Source of the DNA: Chitinophaga pinensis | GTDB taxonomy: Bacteria; Planctomycetota; Phycisphaerae; Phycisphaerales; SM1A02 | Assembly: GCA_943329105.2 (NCBI GenBank) | Contig: CALQCP020000038.1 | Location: forward strand, 1 to 12,519 | Length of the DNA stretch: 12,519 bases | Direction: 5' to 3' | Program-made: the position numbers and the translations under genes | Shown here: piece by piece, positions 4,882-10,962 of the stretch | Numbering within the stretch: position 1 is the stretch's first letter | Layout: each line of letters begins with the position of its first letter | The notes under the pieces: generated by a model | What the model saw: the letters and a program-made list of their open reading frames with translations, nothing else | Databases searched by the model: none | Told to the model about the DNA's origin: nothing

Positions 4882-6351
4882 ATGTTTAGCTCTCTCACGC
4901 TCGGATCGTCCCGCTCGCCCATTACTGTCGTCGGAGTCACCTCGGACGGCAAGACCGTTCCCGCCGGTCATGCCAAAGTGCAGACGGTGCTGGACGCGCT
5001 TGAGACCCCGGGCTTTGCCGCCGACAACGGCGAGATCGTGGCTGCGGGAGCCAAGCATGTGCTCTTGGGCCTTGGCGACCCTGCCCTGCTCACCGCCGCC
5101 ACCGTGCGCGTTGCGGCAGCCAAGCTCGTCCGCGCGCTCGACCGGCGCAAGGACAAAGCCATCAGCGTGGATCTCTCCGCGGGGTTCCCAAAGAACCGCA
5201 CCGATGTGGAAGCGCTTGGACGCGCGTTCGCCGAAGGTCTTGCCATGGCCAACTGGCGCGTTGATCACTTTGACGGCGCTGCATCGCGCAAAGCAGAGCG
5301 TGGCGGCGCGTTGGTGATCGACTCCCCCGATGCGGACTTCGCTGATGGCATTCGACGCGGGCTCCTCTTGGGCGGTGCAGTGAATTACGCGCGCACCATC
5401 GGCGCCACACCTCCCAATATTTGCAACCCGGCCTGGGTTGCCGCGCAAGCCAAGAAATTGGCAAGCGATACCGGCCTCAAGTGCAAGGTCATTGATCATG
5501 CGCAGGCCAAGAAGATGGGTATGGGCGGCTTGGCCACGGTGAGTCACAGCAGCGTCTCCAAGGGCTGCCTGATTCACATTTCGCACATCCCGCGTAAGCG
5601 TTCGCGCGCGGCCAAGGGCAAGCGGTTGGTCTTGATTGGCAAGACCCTCACCTACGACACCGGCGGCTACAGCCTGAAGGTGAACAACGGCATGAAGGGC
5701 ATGAAGTACGACAAGCTGGGCGGCTGCGCGGTGCTTGGCGCCATGAAGGCCATTGCTGAACTGAAGCTGCCGATCGAAGTGCACGCCCTGCTGGCGGTTG
5801 CTGAAAACATGGTGTCTGGCGACAGTATGCGGCCGGATGACATCATCACCATGTACAACGGCGTGACTGTTGAAATCACCAACACCGATGCCGAGGGGCG
5901 TCTGGTGCTTGCCGACGCGCTCACCTACGCGGAAGAGGACTTGGAAGCCACGGCGATCATTGACGTTGCCACGCTGACGGGCGGCGTTGTGGTGGCGCTT
6001 GGGCACTTCTGCGCCGGCTGGTTCTGTAACGACGAAGGCCTATCGAAGGCGGTGGAAGCTGCCAGTGCCGAGAGCGGCGAGAAGCTATGGAAACTCCCGC
6101 TATGGAAGGAGCACAAGGACTTCATGCGTGGGCAACATGCCGATCTGATCAACTCAAATCCGCAGCGCAGCGCGCACCCAATCCAGGGAGCAGCGTTCCT
6201 GAGTTACTTCGTAGACGAGAAGACGCCATGGGCACACATTGACATCGCAGGCGTCGGCAACATCGACAGCGCGAACGAAGTGTGCGCCGCCGGCCCCACC
6301 GGCTGGGGCGTCCGCCTCCTCACCGACCTCGTCGAACAGCAATCAAAATAG
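4882..6351 (+). CDS. pepA: Leucyl aminopeptidase, peptidase family M17
   Basis: 489 residues; a cytosolic two-metal aminopeptidase that removes N-terminal residues in peptide turnover, normally a homohexamer. The C-terminal catalytic domain (about 165-485) carries all expected metal and active-site residues: K254 and D259 in 'LIGKTLTYDTGGYSLK', K266, D277 in 'MKYDKLGG', and D336, E338, R340 in the family signature 'NTDAEGRLVLADALTYAEE'. The N-terminal domain (1-160) is more divergent, as usual. 'ARTIGATPPNICNP' matches the conserved start of the catalytic domain (usually ARxLxNxPxNxxxP). Small departures from the usual pattern are Tyr for Phe at 258 and Thr after K254. The ATG at 4882 was chosen because in-frame codons upstream run into the terminator. 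No Shine-Dalgarno is present. The stop lies 21 bp from the convergent rpiB stop, with no strong terminator between. In some bacteria PepA also binds DNA; nothing here shows that. Confidence 0.96.
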   Translation: MFSSLTLGSSRSPITVVGVTSDGKTVPAGHAKVQTVLDALETPGFAADNGEIVAAGAKHVLLGLGDPALLTAATVRVAAAKLVRALDRRKDKAISVDLSAGFPKNRTDVEALGRAFAEGLAMANWRVDHFDGAASRKAERGGALVIDSPDADFADGIRRGLLLGGAVNYARTIGATPPNICNPAWVAAQAKKLASDTGLKCKVIDHAQAKKMGMGGLATVSHSSVSKGCLIHISHIPRKRSRAAKGKRLVLIGKTLTYDTGGYSLKVNNGMKGMKYDKLGGCAVLGAMKAIAELKLPIEVHALLAVAENMVSGDSMRPDDIITMYNGVTVEITNTDAEGRLVLADALTYAEEDLEATAIIDVATLTGGVVVALGHFCAGWFCNDEGLSKAVEAASAESGEKLWKLPLWKEHKDFMRGQHADLINSNPQRSAHPIQGAAFLSYFVDEKTPWAHIDIAGVGNIDSANEVCAAGPTGWGVRLLTDLVEQQSK

Positions 6352-6372
6352 TCCCGTTCCTCCCGGACCATT

Positions 6373-6828
6373 TTATTTGCTGGGGGCGCGGCCTTCTTCG
6401 ATCTCGATGATCTTGCGGATGCGGCGTTCGTGACGGCCGCCTTCGAAGGTCGTCTTCATGAAGGTGTCAACGATGCGCTTCGCCAGCGTGGTACCCGTGA
6501 GGTCCGCGCTCAGGCATAAGACATTGGCATTGTTGTGAGTGCGACTTAACTGCGCACTCAACTCATCCTGCGCCAGCGCAGCCAGTACGCCCTTCACCTT
6601 GTTCGCGGCAATGCACATGCCGATACCGGTACCGCACATCAAAATGCCGCGGTCCGCCTGGCCATCAGCAACGGCGCGCGACACCAGGTAAGCAACATCC
6701 GGGTAGTCACACATGCTGCCCGCACAATCGCCCAAAAGTTCCACATCATGCCCATCAGCCTTGAGGTGTTGAACCAAGGCAGAAACGGTTTGGAAACCAC
6801 GATGATCGGAGCCAACGGCAACTCGCAT
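6373..6828 (-). CDS. rpiB: Ribose-5-phosphate isomerase B (RpiB/LacAB family)
   Basis: 151 residues. It interconverts ribose 5-phosphate and ribulose 5-phosphate in the non-oxidative pentose phosphate pathway, in the cytoplasm. Motifs: 'VGSDHRGF' (5-12), active-site Cys in 'LMCGTGIGMCIAANKVKG' (C65), 'SRTHNNANVLCLSADLTG' with H98, and 'FEGGRHERRIRKI' (128-140), whose arginines contact the phosphate. At position 82 the usual 'GIRAAL' reads 'GVLAAL', so one commonly conserved Arg is Leu. The ATG at 6828 was chosen because MRVAVGSDHRG is the family start; seven codons upstream (ATG 6849) are not. No Shine-Dalgarno; TACAGT lies 9 nt before the ATG. It follows the YwlE-type phosphatase gene by 108 bp. 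This pairing is also found in Bacillus (ywlE-ywlF). Confidence 0.95.
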   Translation of the reverse strand: MRVAVGSDHRGFQTVSALVQHLKADGHDVELLGDCAGSMCDYPDVAYLVSRAVADGQADRGILMCGTGIGMCIAANKVKGVLAALAQDELSAQLSRTHNNANVLCLSADLTGTTLAKRIVDTFMKTTFEGGRHERRIRKIIEIEEGRAPSK

Positions 6829-6837
6829 GGTGCGGCA

Positions 6838-6843
6838 ACTGTA
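6838..6843 (-). promoter_or_regulatory. -10-like TACAGT before rpiB
   Basis: TACAGT ends nine bases before the rpiB ATG, with no Shine-Dalgarno. It suggests an own promoter with a near-leaderless start, separate from the upstream phosphatase gene. No clear -35. Confidence 0.3.
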
Positions 6844-6903
6844 CTCCAAGCACGCCGCCCCGCGCGAAGCCCGTCAGCGCCCACGCCGCGCCATGCGCGA
6901 TTC

Positions 6904-6948
6904 CCTATAAAGCAATTGCCTTTAGAGCAGTTCCCTTTAAAGCAATTC
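6904..6948. repeat. Three 15-bp tandem repeats at the 3' end of the phosphatase gene
   Basis: Three adjacent 15-bp units (6904-6918, 6919-6933, 6934-6948) match the pattern CCTTTARAGCARTTC with few changes. On the minus strand the first unit encodes the last codons and stop of the phosphatase gene (GAA TTG CTT TAA), and the next repeats GAA CTG CTC TAA in the same phase. The end of the gene has therefore been copied into the spacer before rpiB. Confidence 0.85.
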
Positions 6949-7395
6949 CTTAAGCCGCCCCGGCAACACGCGCGAAAGCCGCCCCGCCAACGCGTCGTAC
7001 GCGGCCTGGCCCATACCGATCGGGTCATCAAGGTCGCCCGCCGGATCAAGCATCTGCACCTTGTCTTGGTCCGGTTCGCCACCCACCAAGGACCGCGCAC
7101 TCACCATGTGCGCTCGCGTCATAGTCAACACGACCGATGCCTTGCGAATCATCTCCGGAGTCAATCGCTTGGAATGACCATCAAACGAAATCCCCAATTT
7201 CTTCAACGACTCCAGCGTCTCGCCACTCACGGGGCTTCCATCCCAGGCAGCCAGTCCAGCAGACGCAACGAACACCTCGCGCCCACGCCCCGGCACCTTG
7301 CCTGACTCAAGGACCATGCGCGCGATCGCTTCGGCCATGGGGGACCGACACGTGTTTCCAGTACATACGAAGAGGACGGTCTGCACGCGCGGCAT
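6937..7395 (-). CDS. Low-molecular-weight phosphatase, probably protein-arginine phosphatase (YwlE-like)
   Basis: 152 residues, the usual size. The P-loop C-x5-R is C11-T-G-N-T-C-R17-S, with nucleophile C11. The second acid motif is D124-P125 in 'DLDDPIGMG'. Classical low-molecular-weight tyrosine phosphatases read CLGNICR; the Thr at position 15 here (CTGNTCR) is the residue that gives Bacillus YwlE its preference for phosphoarginine. The natural reading is therefore removal of arginine phosphorylation made by a McsB-type kinase in protein quality control. Arsenate reductase activity or plain tyrosine phosphatase activity remain alternatives. The ATG at 7395 is the only sensible start; no Shine-Dalgarno is visible. 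The gene starts 23 bp after the zinc-ribbon membrane protein and precedes rpiB, so the three probably form one unit. Its stop lies in a 15-bp tandem repeat. Confidence 0.9.
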   Translation of the reverse strand: MPRVQTVLFVCTGNTCRSPMAEAIARMVLESGKVPGRGREVFVASAGLAAWDGSPVSGETLESLKKLGISFDGHSKRLTPEMIRKASVVLTMTRAHMVSARSLVGGEPDQDKVQMLDPAGDLDDPIGMGQAAYDALAGRLSRVLPGRLKELL

Positions 7396-7418
7396 GGTAC
7401 GGACCGAAGCCGCTCATT

Positions 7419-7811
7419 TCATCCGGCGTCGTTCGTCGCCAGATTCGCCTGCCCTTGCGGGCGGGACGCCGAATCATCCGGCTCATGCGGATCACCGGTC
7501 GGGTCGAACGCCGCCTGGCAGAACGCGCATCGATACACCGGAGGCTCCCACGCCGGCCCCTGCTGCTCACGACACTGTGGGCACACGCCGCGGCGCAGGT
7601 ACGGCCGCGTGGTTCTCCGCGACAACGCACCAATGGCGTCGCCCAGCAAAACCGCCGGAACGAGCAGAAAGATCGACAGCAAGACCATAAAAATCGAAAT
7701 CAGCGGAAGCGTGAACGTGCCCACGAAGGCAATCCCAAACGCGCACAGGTACAGAACAAACACGGTCATTCCGTAGTGGGCGCGAAGGGCGGCAAAGAAC
7801 CGCTGAAGCAT
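7419..7811 (-). CDS. Small two-TM membrane protein with C-terminal zinc ribbon
   Basis: 130 residues, no known family recognised. An N-terminal amphipathic stretch (MLQRFFAALRAHYG) is followed by two hydrophobic segments (about 15-34 and 36-57) forming a helical hairpin. A basic linker (RRTTRPYLRR) then leads to a probable zinc ribbon with C77-x2-C80 and C95-x2-C98, 14 residues apart. A polar, Asp/Pro-rich tail ends the protein. By the positive-inside rule, the basic linker places the ribbon in the cytoplasm. It is the first gene of a run with the YwlE-like phosphatase (23 bp on) and rpiB, so a link to phosphatase function is possible but unproven. The ATG at 7811 was chosen over an ATG at 7889 because the extra 26 residues would overlap the dnaN promoter and look non-coding. 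TACGCT lies 6 nt before the ATG. Confidence 0.75.
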   Translation of the reverse strand: MLQRFFAALRAHYGMTVFVLYLCAFGIAFVGTFTLPLISIFMVLLSIFLLVPAVLLGDAIGALSRRTTRPYLRRGVCPQCREQQGPAWEPPVYRCAFCQAAFDPTGDPHEPDDSASRPQGQANLATNDAG

Positions 7812-7817
7812 GCCCAA

Positions 7818-7823
7818 AGCGTA
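7818..7823 (-). promoter_or_regulatory. -10-like TACGCT before the zinc-ribbon gene
   Basis: TACGCT ends six bases before the ATG at 7811 on the minus strand, with no Shine-Dalgarno, predicting a leaderless start. It shares the 83-bp divergent spacer with the dnaN promoter. Confidence 0.35.
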
Positions 7824-7852
7824 CGCGGTCGCGGCGCTCGCCCGGATCCGGC

Positions 7853-7858
7853 TACACT
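7853..7858 (+). promoter_or_regulatory. -10-like TACACT for dnaN
   Basis: TACACT is identical to the proposed pepA -10. Transcription would begin near 7865, leaving a leader of about 30 nt that contains the dnaN Shine-Dalgarno. No convincing -35 is seen. Confidence 0.4.
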
Positions 7859-7881
7859 GAATTTTCGCAAAAACAGCACAC

Positions 7882-7886
7882 GGGAG
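7882..7886 (+). promoter_or_regulatory. Shine-Dalgarno GGGAG of dnaN
   Basis: GGGAG sits 8 nt before the ATG at 7895. It is one of only two strong ribosome binding sites in the window and fixes the dnaN start. Confidence 0.75.
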
Positions 7887-7894
7887 CAAAGCAC

Positions 7895-9004
7895 ATGTCA
7901 GCGCACCTCAAGGTCAACTGTGACCGATCAGCAATTGTCGAAGCACTCTCCTTGGCCTCGGCCGTGGTGCCCACCCGCACCACCACACCGGTTCTCAGTT
8001 GCCTCAAGCTGACGGCGAAGGACGGCGTACTGGTCCTGCGCGCCACCGACGGGCAGATCTCCCTGGCACTGACCGTTCCGAATGTGGAAGTGATCTCCGA
8101 AGGCGAAGCACTGATCCCAGCGGACAAGCTCGGTCAGATCGTCCGCACCTGCGAAGATTCAACCGTCACCCTGGAAATGGACAAGAACGTCGTCACCGTC
8201 CGCAGCGAAGGCAGCACGTTCAAGATCTTCGGTTACGACCCCAAGGATTATCCCGTCGCGCGCGAGCCGCAAGCCACCGGTGCCTTTGAAGCAACCGCCG
8301 AGACACTGCGTCGCCTCATCGCCCGAACGCTCTTTGCAACCGCGGTTGAGAACGCGCGCTTCGCCATCAACGGCGTACTCATGGAACGCAAAGGCAAGCG
8401 CATTCGATTGGTCGGCACTGACGGCAAGCGCCTCGCAGTGGCCGCCGGCGCCTGCACCGGCGAAGGCGACATGACGCTCATCGTTCCGTCCAAGAGCCTG
8501 AACATTCTCATGAAGATGCTCAGCGAGCCAGATGCAACGGTCACCATTGGTAAGGCAGACGGGCAAGCCGTATTCCAAGTGGAAGGCGTTGGCCACTTGG
8601 TGACCAGTCTGGTGGAAGGCACATTCCCTCCCTTCGAAGACGTCATTCCGAAGGACCAAGACAAGCGCGTCACCTTCGATGCCGCCGATCTCGCCACCGC
8701 CATCCGCCGCGCCGCGCTCCTCACCAACGAGGAATCCAAGGGCGTTCGCTTCACATTTAAGGGCGACATGCTGGTGGTTTCCAGCCGCGCGCCCGAAATG
8801 GGCGAAGCAGAAATCCGCGTACCGATGTCCGGTTACGTGGGCGATGCCATCGAAATCGGCTTCCAGCCAGCGTTCATCGTCGATGCATTGAAAGTGATCG
8901 ACGGTCAGCAAGTGATGATCGAAATGCGCAGCCCACAGAAGCCTGGCGTGTTCAAGGTCGGCCAGGAATTCACCTACGTGGTGATGCCCGTGAACGTGGT
9001 GTAA
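7895..9004 (+). CDS. dnaN: DNA polymerase III beta subunit (sliding clamp)
   Basis: 369 residues, the usual length. The protein forms a ring-shaped dimer, three similar domains per subunit (about 1-122, 130-250, 251-369), that tethers polymerase III and other replication and repair proteins to DNA. Evidence: N-terminal 'LKVNCDRSAIVEALSLASAV', 'TTTPVLSCLKLTA', 'RATDGQISLAL', 'GEALIPADKLGQIVR', 'FATAVENARFAINGVLM', 'LVGTDGKRLAVA', 'VEGTFPPFEDVIP', and the C-terminal cleft end 'YVVMPVNVV' (usually YxxMPMR). In many bacteria dnaN sits with dnaA and recF near the origin. Here its neighbours are a zinc-ribbon membrane protein and a redoxin, so the gene is not in that cluster on the visible side. 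It has its own Shine-Dalgarno, a candidate -10 and a strong terminator, so it is probably transcribed alone. Confidence 0.97.
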   Translation: MSAHLKVNCDRSAIVEALSLASAVVPTRTTTPVLSCLKLTAKDGVLVLRATDGQISLALTVPNVEVISEGEALIPADKLGQIVRTCEDSTVTLEMDKNVVTVRSEGSTFKIFGYDPKDYPVAREPQATGAFEATAETLRRLIARTLFATAVENARFAINGVLMERKGKRIRLVGTDGKRLAVAAGACTGEGDMTLIVPSKSLNILMKMLSEPDATVTIGKADGQAVFQVEGVGHLVTSLVEGTFPPFEDVIPKDQDKRVTFDAADLATAIRRAALLTNEESKGVRFTFKGDMLVVSSRAPEMGEAEIRVPMSGYVGDAIEIGFQPAFIVDALKVIDGQQVMIEMRSPQKPGVFKVGQEFTYVVMPVNVV

Positions 9005-9061
9005 CCGAGCACCGACCCCCGCCGCGGTTCGCCCGGCGCGCCTGCAATCATCTACCAACGA

Positions 9062-9099
9062 AACAGGAGCCTTGACCACTGACGGTCAAGGCTCCTGTT
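9062..9099. terminator. Strong hairpin between convergent dnaN and redoxin genes
   Basis: AACAGGAGCCTTGACC (9062-9077) pairs perfectly with 9084-9099 around a 6-nt loop, followed on the plus strand by CTTTC. It lies 57 bp after the dnaN stop and 56 bp after the redoxin stop on the other strand. The symmetric stem can serve both convergent genes. The U-tracts are short on both sides. Confidence 0.75.
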
Positions 9100-9155
9100 C
9101 TTTCAGCACTGCAACCATGCACGTACATGCCATGGCCGCATATCAATTCAAATCA

Positions 9156-9800
9156 TTACCGCGCGTACTTCACACCGCAGCCGTACGCCTTGGTGGTAGC
9201 AGGCGAAACGGGCTTGCCGTCCTTGAGCGCCTGCACAGCACTGACAACATAGTTCTTGTCGCCTTGATCATCGATCGCGCCCGCATACGCAAGCACTCCT
9301 GATGCATCAATGACGAAGCAGTGCGGCGTGGTCTTCGCGCCGTATGCGTGACCAACAGCACCATCACCGTCAATCAATGCTGGTCCCGAAATCTTGTTCT
9401 TCGTCAAATACTCGCCACTCTCCATGGGCTTGCTGGCCGTCGAGGCGGTGGAATTGACAAACAAGAACACCACATCAGAATTAATCGCCTTCGAATCACT
9501 CATCATCTTGGCAACTGATCCATCTTCCATCTTGCCCTTGCAGACTGGGCAGCCCGGATTCATCCACTCCATCACAACCACCTTGCCCTTGAAGTCAGAC
9601 AGGCTGACATCTTTGCCTGCCGAATCCTTCAGCGTGAAGGCCGGAGCTGGCGAGCCGACCTTGGCGGCGTCAGCCTTCTCTGCCTTCTTCGTTTCCTTCT
9701 TGGTGTCCTGCGAGGCGTACTGCGATGGGCTGGCATAAGCCACACCCGTAACAACTGCGGCAGCAACTCCGAGGGTGGCGATCATCTTGAGCGGGTTCAT
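9156..9800 (-). CDS. Exported thioredoxin-fold protein (AhpC/TSA or TlpA-like redoxin) with CPVC motif
   Basis: 214 residues. A signal peptide (MNPLKMIATLGVAAAVVTGVAYA, cleaved near residue 23) is followed by a Lys-rich linker and a redoxin domain (about 47-195). The domain has 'VGSPAPAFTLKDSAGKDVSL' at its start, the redox pair C84-P-V-C87 in 'MNPGCPVCKGK', and the cis-Pro loop 'TTPHCFVID' (P159). It should act in the cell envelope on protein thiols or peroxides. Extra cysteines occur at C161 and in the C-terminal 'AYGCGVKYAR' (C208). This tail is familiar from planctomycete redoxins and may resolve a disulfide. The ATG at 9800 is fixed by AGGAG 5 nt upstream; an ATG 7 codons earlier would bury that site. 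It lies 69 bp downstream of a DsbD N-terminal-domain gene on the same strand, which suggests a shared redox task. Confidence 0.9.
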   Translation of the reverse strand: MNPLKMIATLGVAAAVVTGVAYASPSQYASQDTKKETKKAEKADAAKVGSPAPAFTLKDSAGKDVSLSDFKGKVVVMEWMNPGCPVCKGKMEDGSVAKMMSDSKAINSDVVFLFVNSTASTASKPMESGEYLTKNKISGPALIDGDGAVGHAYGAKTTPHCFVIDASGVLAYAGAIDDQGDKNYVVSAVQALKDGKPVSPATTKAYGCGVKYAR

Positions 9801-9805
9801 CAAAT

Positions 9806-9810
9806 CTCCT
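9806..9810 (-). promoter_or_regulatory. Shine-Dalgarno AGGAG of the redoxin gene
   Basis: AGGAG lies 5 nt before the ATG at 9800 on the minus strand and selects this start over the ATG at 9821. Confidence 0.75.
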
Positions 9811-9869
9811 GTGAGGCGCATGGCGCCGAGCTAATGGTGAGTGCACGCACGCGCGCGCACTCTGTTGAC

Positions 9870-10886
9870 TCACTTCGACGGAGGAGCCTGATCCGATGCA
9901 CCCACCCCATTGGCGCCAAGCGAAGTGCCGGGACCAGCCAATGGGTGAGGAATGGTGAGCCAAACGCACGGATCGGAGGCGCTATTGCCAAAAAGTATCA
10001 ATCCTGCCACTGCAGGTTGGCCGGGGCCCTCGCCCATGCTGGTGACCATAAATTCAAGGTTAAATTGATCCCCAGAGACAGTGCCTTCGATCGCCAATGC
10101 GCCCTCGGACATGGCCAACTGCATTCCGGCAACTCCCGCCGGGATGAATCGCACTGACCCATTCCCTTGCGTGGAACCCCTGATAGACACCTTGCCGTTC
10201 TCAAGGCTGGCGAACAAGCGCGCTGATGCCGCGGTCGCCGGAAGCGATCGACCTCCGAACGAGCCGCCGTTTAACTGAACGCCCGAACCGGCTTCAACCA
10301 CTGGCGGCCAGTTACCACCGCCGGAGAGTTTGGCAACGACGCATCGCTCCTTGCAGACCATGACCTTGGCGCGCACCGACCACACGCCTTGCTGAGTACT
10401 GTCGCTGTCGCTCTTCCACGGGTCTTCCCGAAGCGCGCCCGCTCGGCGCACTGGGACTAAATAATCTGCTGTTCGCGAGTAGCCGTAGAAGACGCCGCCA
10501 TCAAGCGAACGCACCTCGGGGCGCGGATACACGGTGGGCCCGGCCTGCCAACCAGCGGGGAGCGTCAACTCAAAGGTGGGCGGATTTCCGTTGTCGCCGG
10601 GATTCTCCCAGTACAGATGCCAACCGGGCGTGGGACTGATCGTGGCCACCATGATCCATGACTGATCACTCGCCTGCGCCCAACGGAACGAGCTCCGCTC
10701 AATGCCTTCGGGCAGCGACTGATCCGGCGTCTGTGAGTTCGATGGCGAGTCAGCGTTTGGAGCCGACTGTGGAGCAGAATCTGACGAATCTTGCACGGCA
10801 GCGGTCGCGCGCGACGACGCAGACTGCAGAGCGATCGAGACGCAGGAAATCAACAGGACGAGAGGAAGCGCGAGGGTCATCAGCAT
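9870..10886 (-). CDS. DsbD N-terminal-domain protein, exported, without the membrane part
   Basis: 338 residues. A hydrophobic N-terminal signal (1-21, no basic residue; LISC at 12-15 could be a lipobox) is followed by a Ser/Gln/Pro-rich low-complexity linker (22-60). The domain after it matches the DsbD/ScsB N-terminal (DsbC-like) family: 'GWHLYWENPGDNGNPPTFEL' (88-107), 'LPAGWQAGPTVYPRPEV' (109-125), 'YGYS', 'DYLVPVR' and the cysteine pair C178-KER-C182. In DsbD this domain receives electrons from the transmembrane domain and passes them to periplasmic thiol proteins. Here the transmembrane and thioredoxin domains are absent: the protein ends in a Gly/Pro-rich tail with no membrane segments. 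Start 10886 was chosen because earlier ATGs (to 11144) would overlap the divergent rhodanese gene. CATACT lies 6 nt upstream. The redoxin gene follows. Confidence 0.85.
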   Translation of the reverse strand: MLMTLALPLVLLISCVSIALQSASSRATAAVQDSSDSAPQSAPNADSPSNSQTPDQSLPEGIERSSFRWAQASDQSWIMVATISPTPGWHLYWENPGDNGNPPTFELTLPAGWQAGPTVYPRPEVRSLDGGVFYGYSRTADYLVPVRRAGALREDPWKSDSDSTQQGVWSVRAKVMVCKERCVVAKLSGGGNWPPVVEAGSGVQLNGGSFGGRSLPATAASARLFASLENGKVSIRGSTQGNGSVRFIPAGVAGMQLAMSEGALAIEGTVSGDQFNLEFMVTSMGEGPGQPAVAGLILFGNSASDPCVWLTIPHPLAGPGTSLGANGVGASDQAPPSK

Positions 10887-10892
10887 GCCAAC

Positions 10893-10898
10893 AGTATG
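10893..10898 (-). promoter_or_regulatory. -10-like CATACT before the DsbD-domain gene
   Basis: CATACT ends six bases before the ATG at 10886, with no Shine-Dalgarno. It shares a 76-bp divergent spacer with the rhodanese promoter. No clear -35. Confidence 0.3.
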
Positions 10899-10927
10899 CC
10901 CGTATTGGCACATTCCCGGGCAGCACC

Positions 10928-10956
10928 TTGCGAAATTCAGTGATAACGCGGACACT
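10928..10956 (+). promoter_or_regulatory. Promoter of the rhodanese-like gene, predicted leaderless
   Basis: TTGCGA (10928-10933) and GACACT (10951-10956) are separated by an ideal 17 bp. The expected start, 7 nt past the -10, is the A of the ATG at 10963. This is the best-formed of the leaderless-type promoters in the window. Confidence 0.5.
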
Positions 10957-10962
10957 TCCCGA

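Noticed and set aside
4450..6006. 518-codon minus-strand open frame across pepA
   Set aside because: It is the antisense shadow of pepA, whose motifs are intact. Only its first part outside pepA (4640-4782) looked of any interest, and that is reported separately.
6351..6378. Possible terminator between pepA and rpiB
   Set aside because: Only a 4-bp stem (GTCC/GGAC) ahead of the T-rich ATTTTATTT; too weak to call.
6904..6948. Short repeat array considered as a CRISPR remnant
   Set aside because: Units are 15 bp with no spacers between them, and no cas genes are present.
8159..9079. 306-codon minus-strand open frame inside dnaN
   Set aside because: Antisense to dnaN; His/Ala/Gly-rich composition and no motif. 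It also reads through the terminator hairpin.
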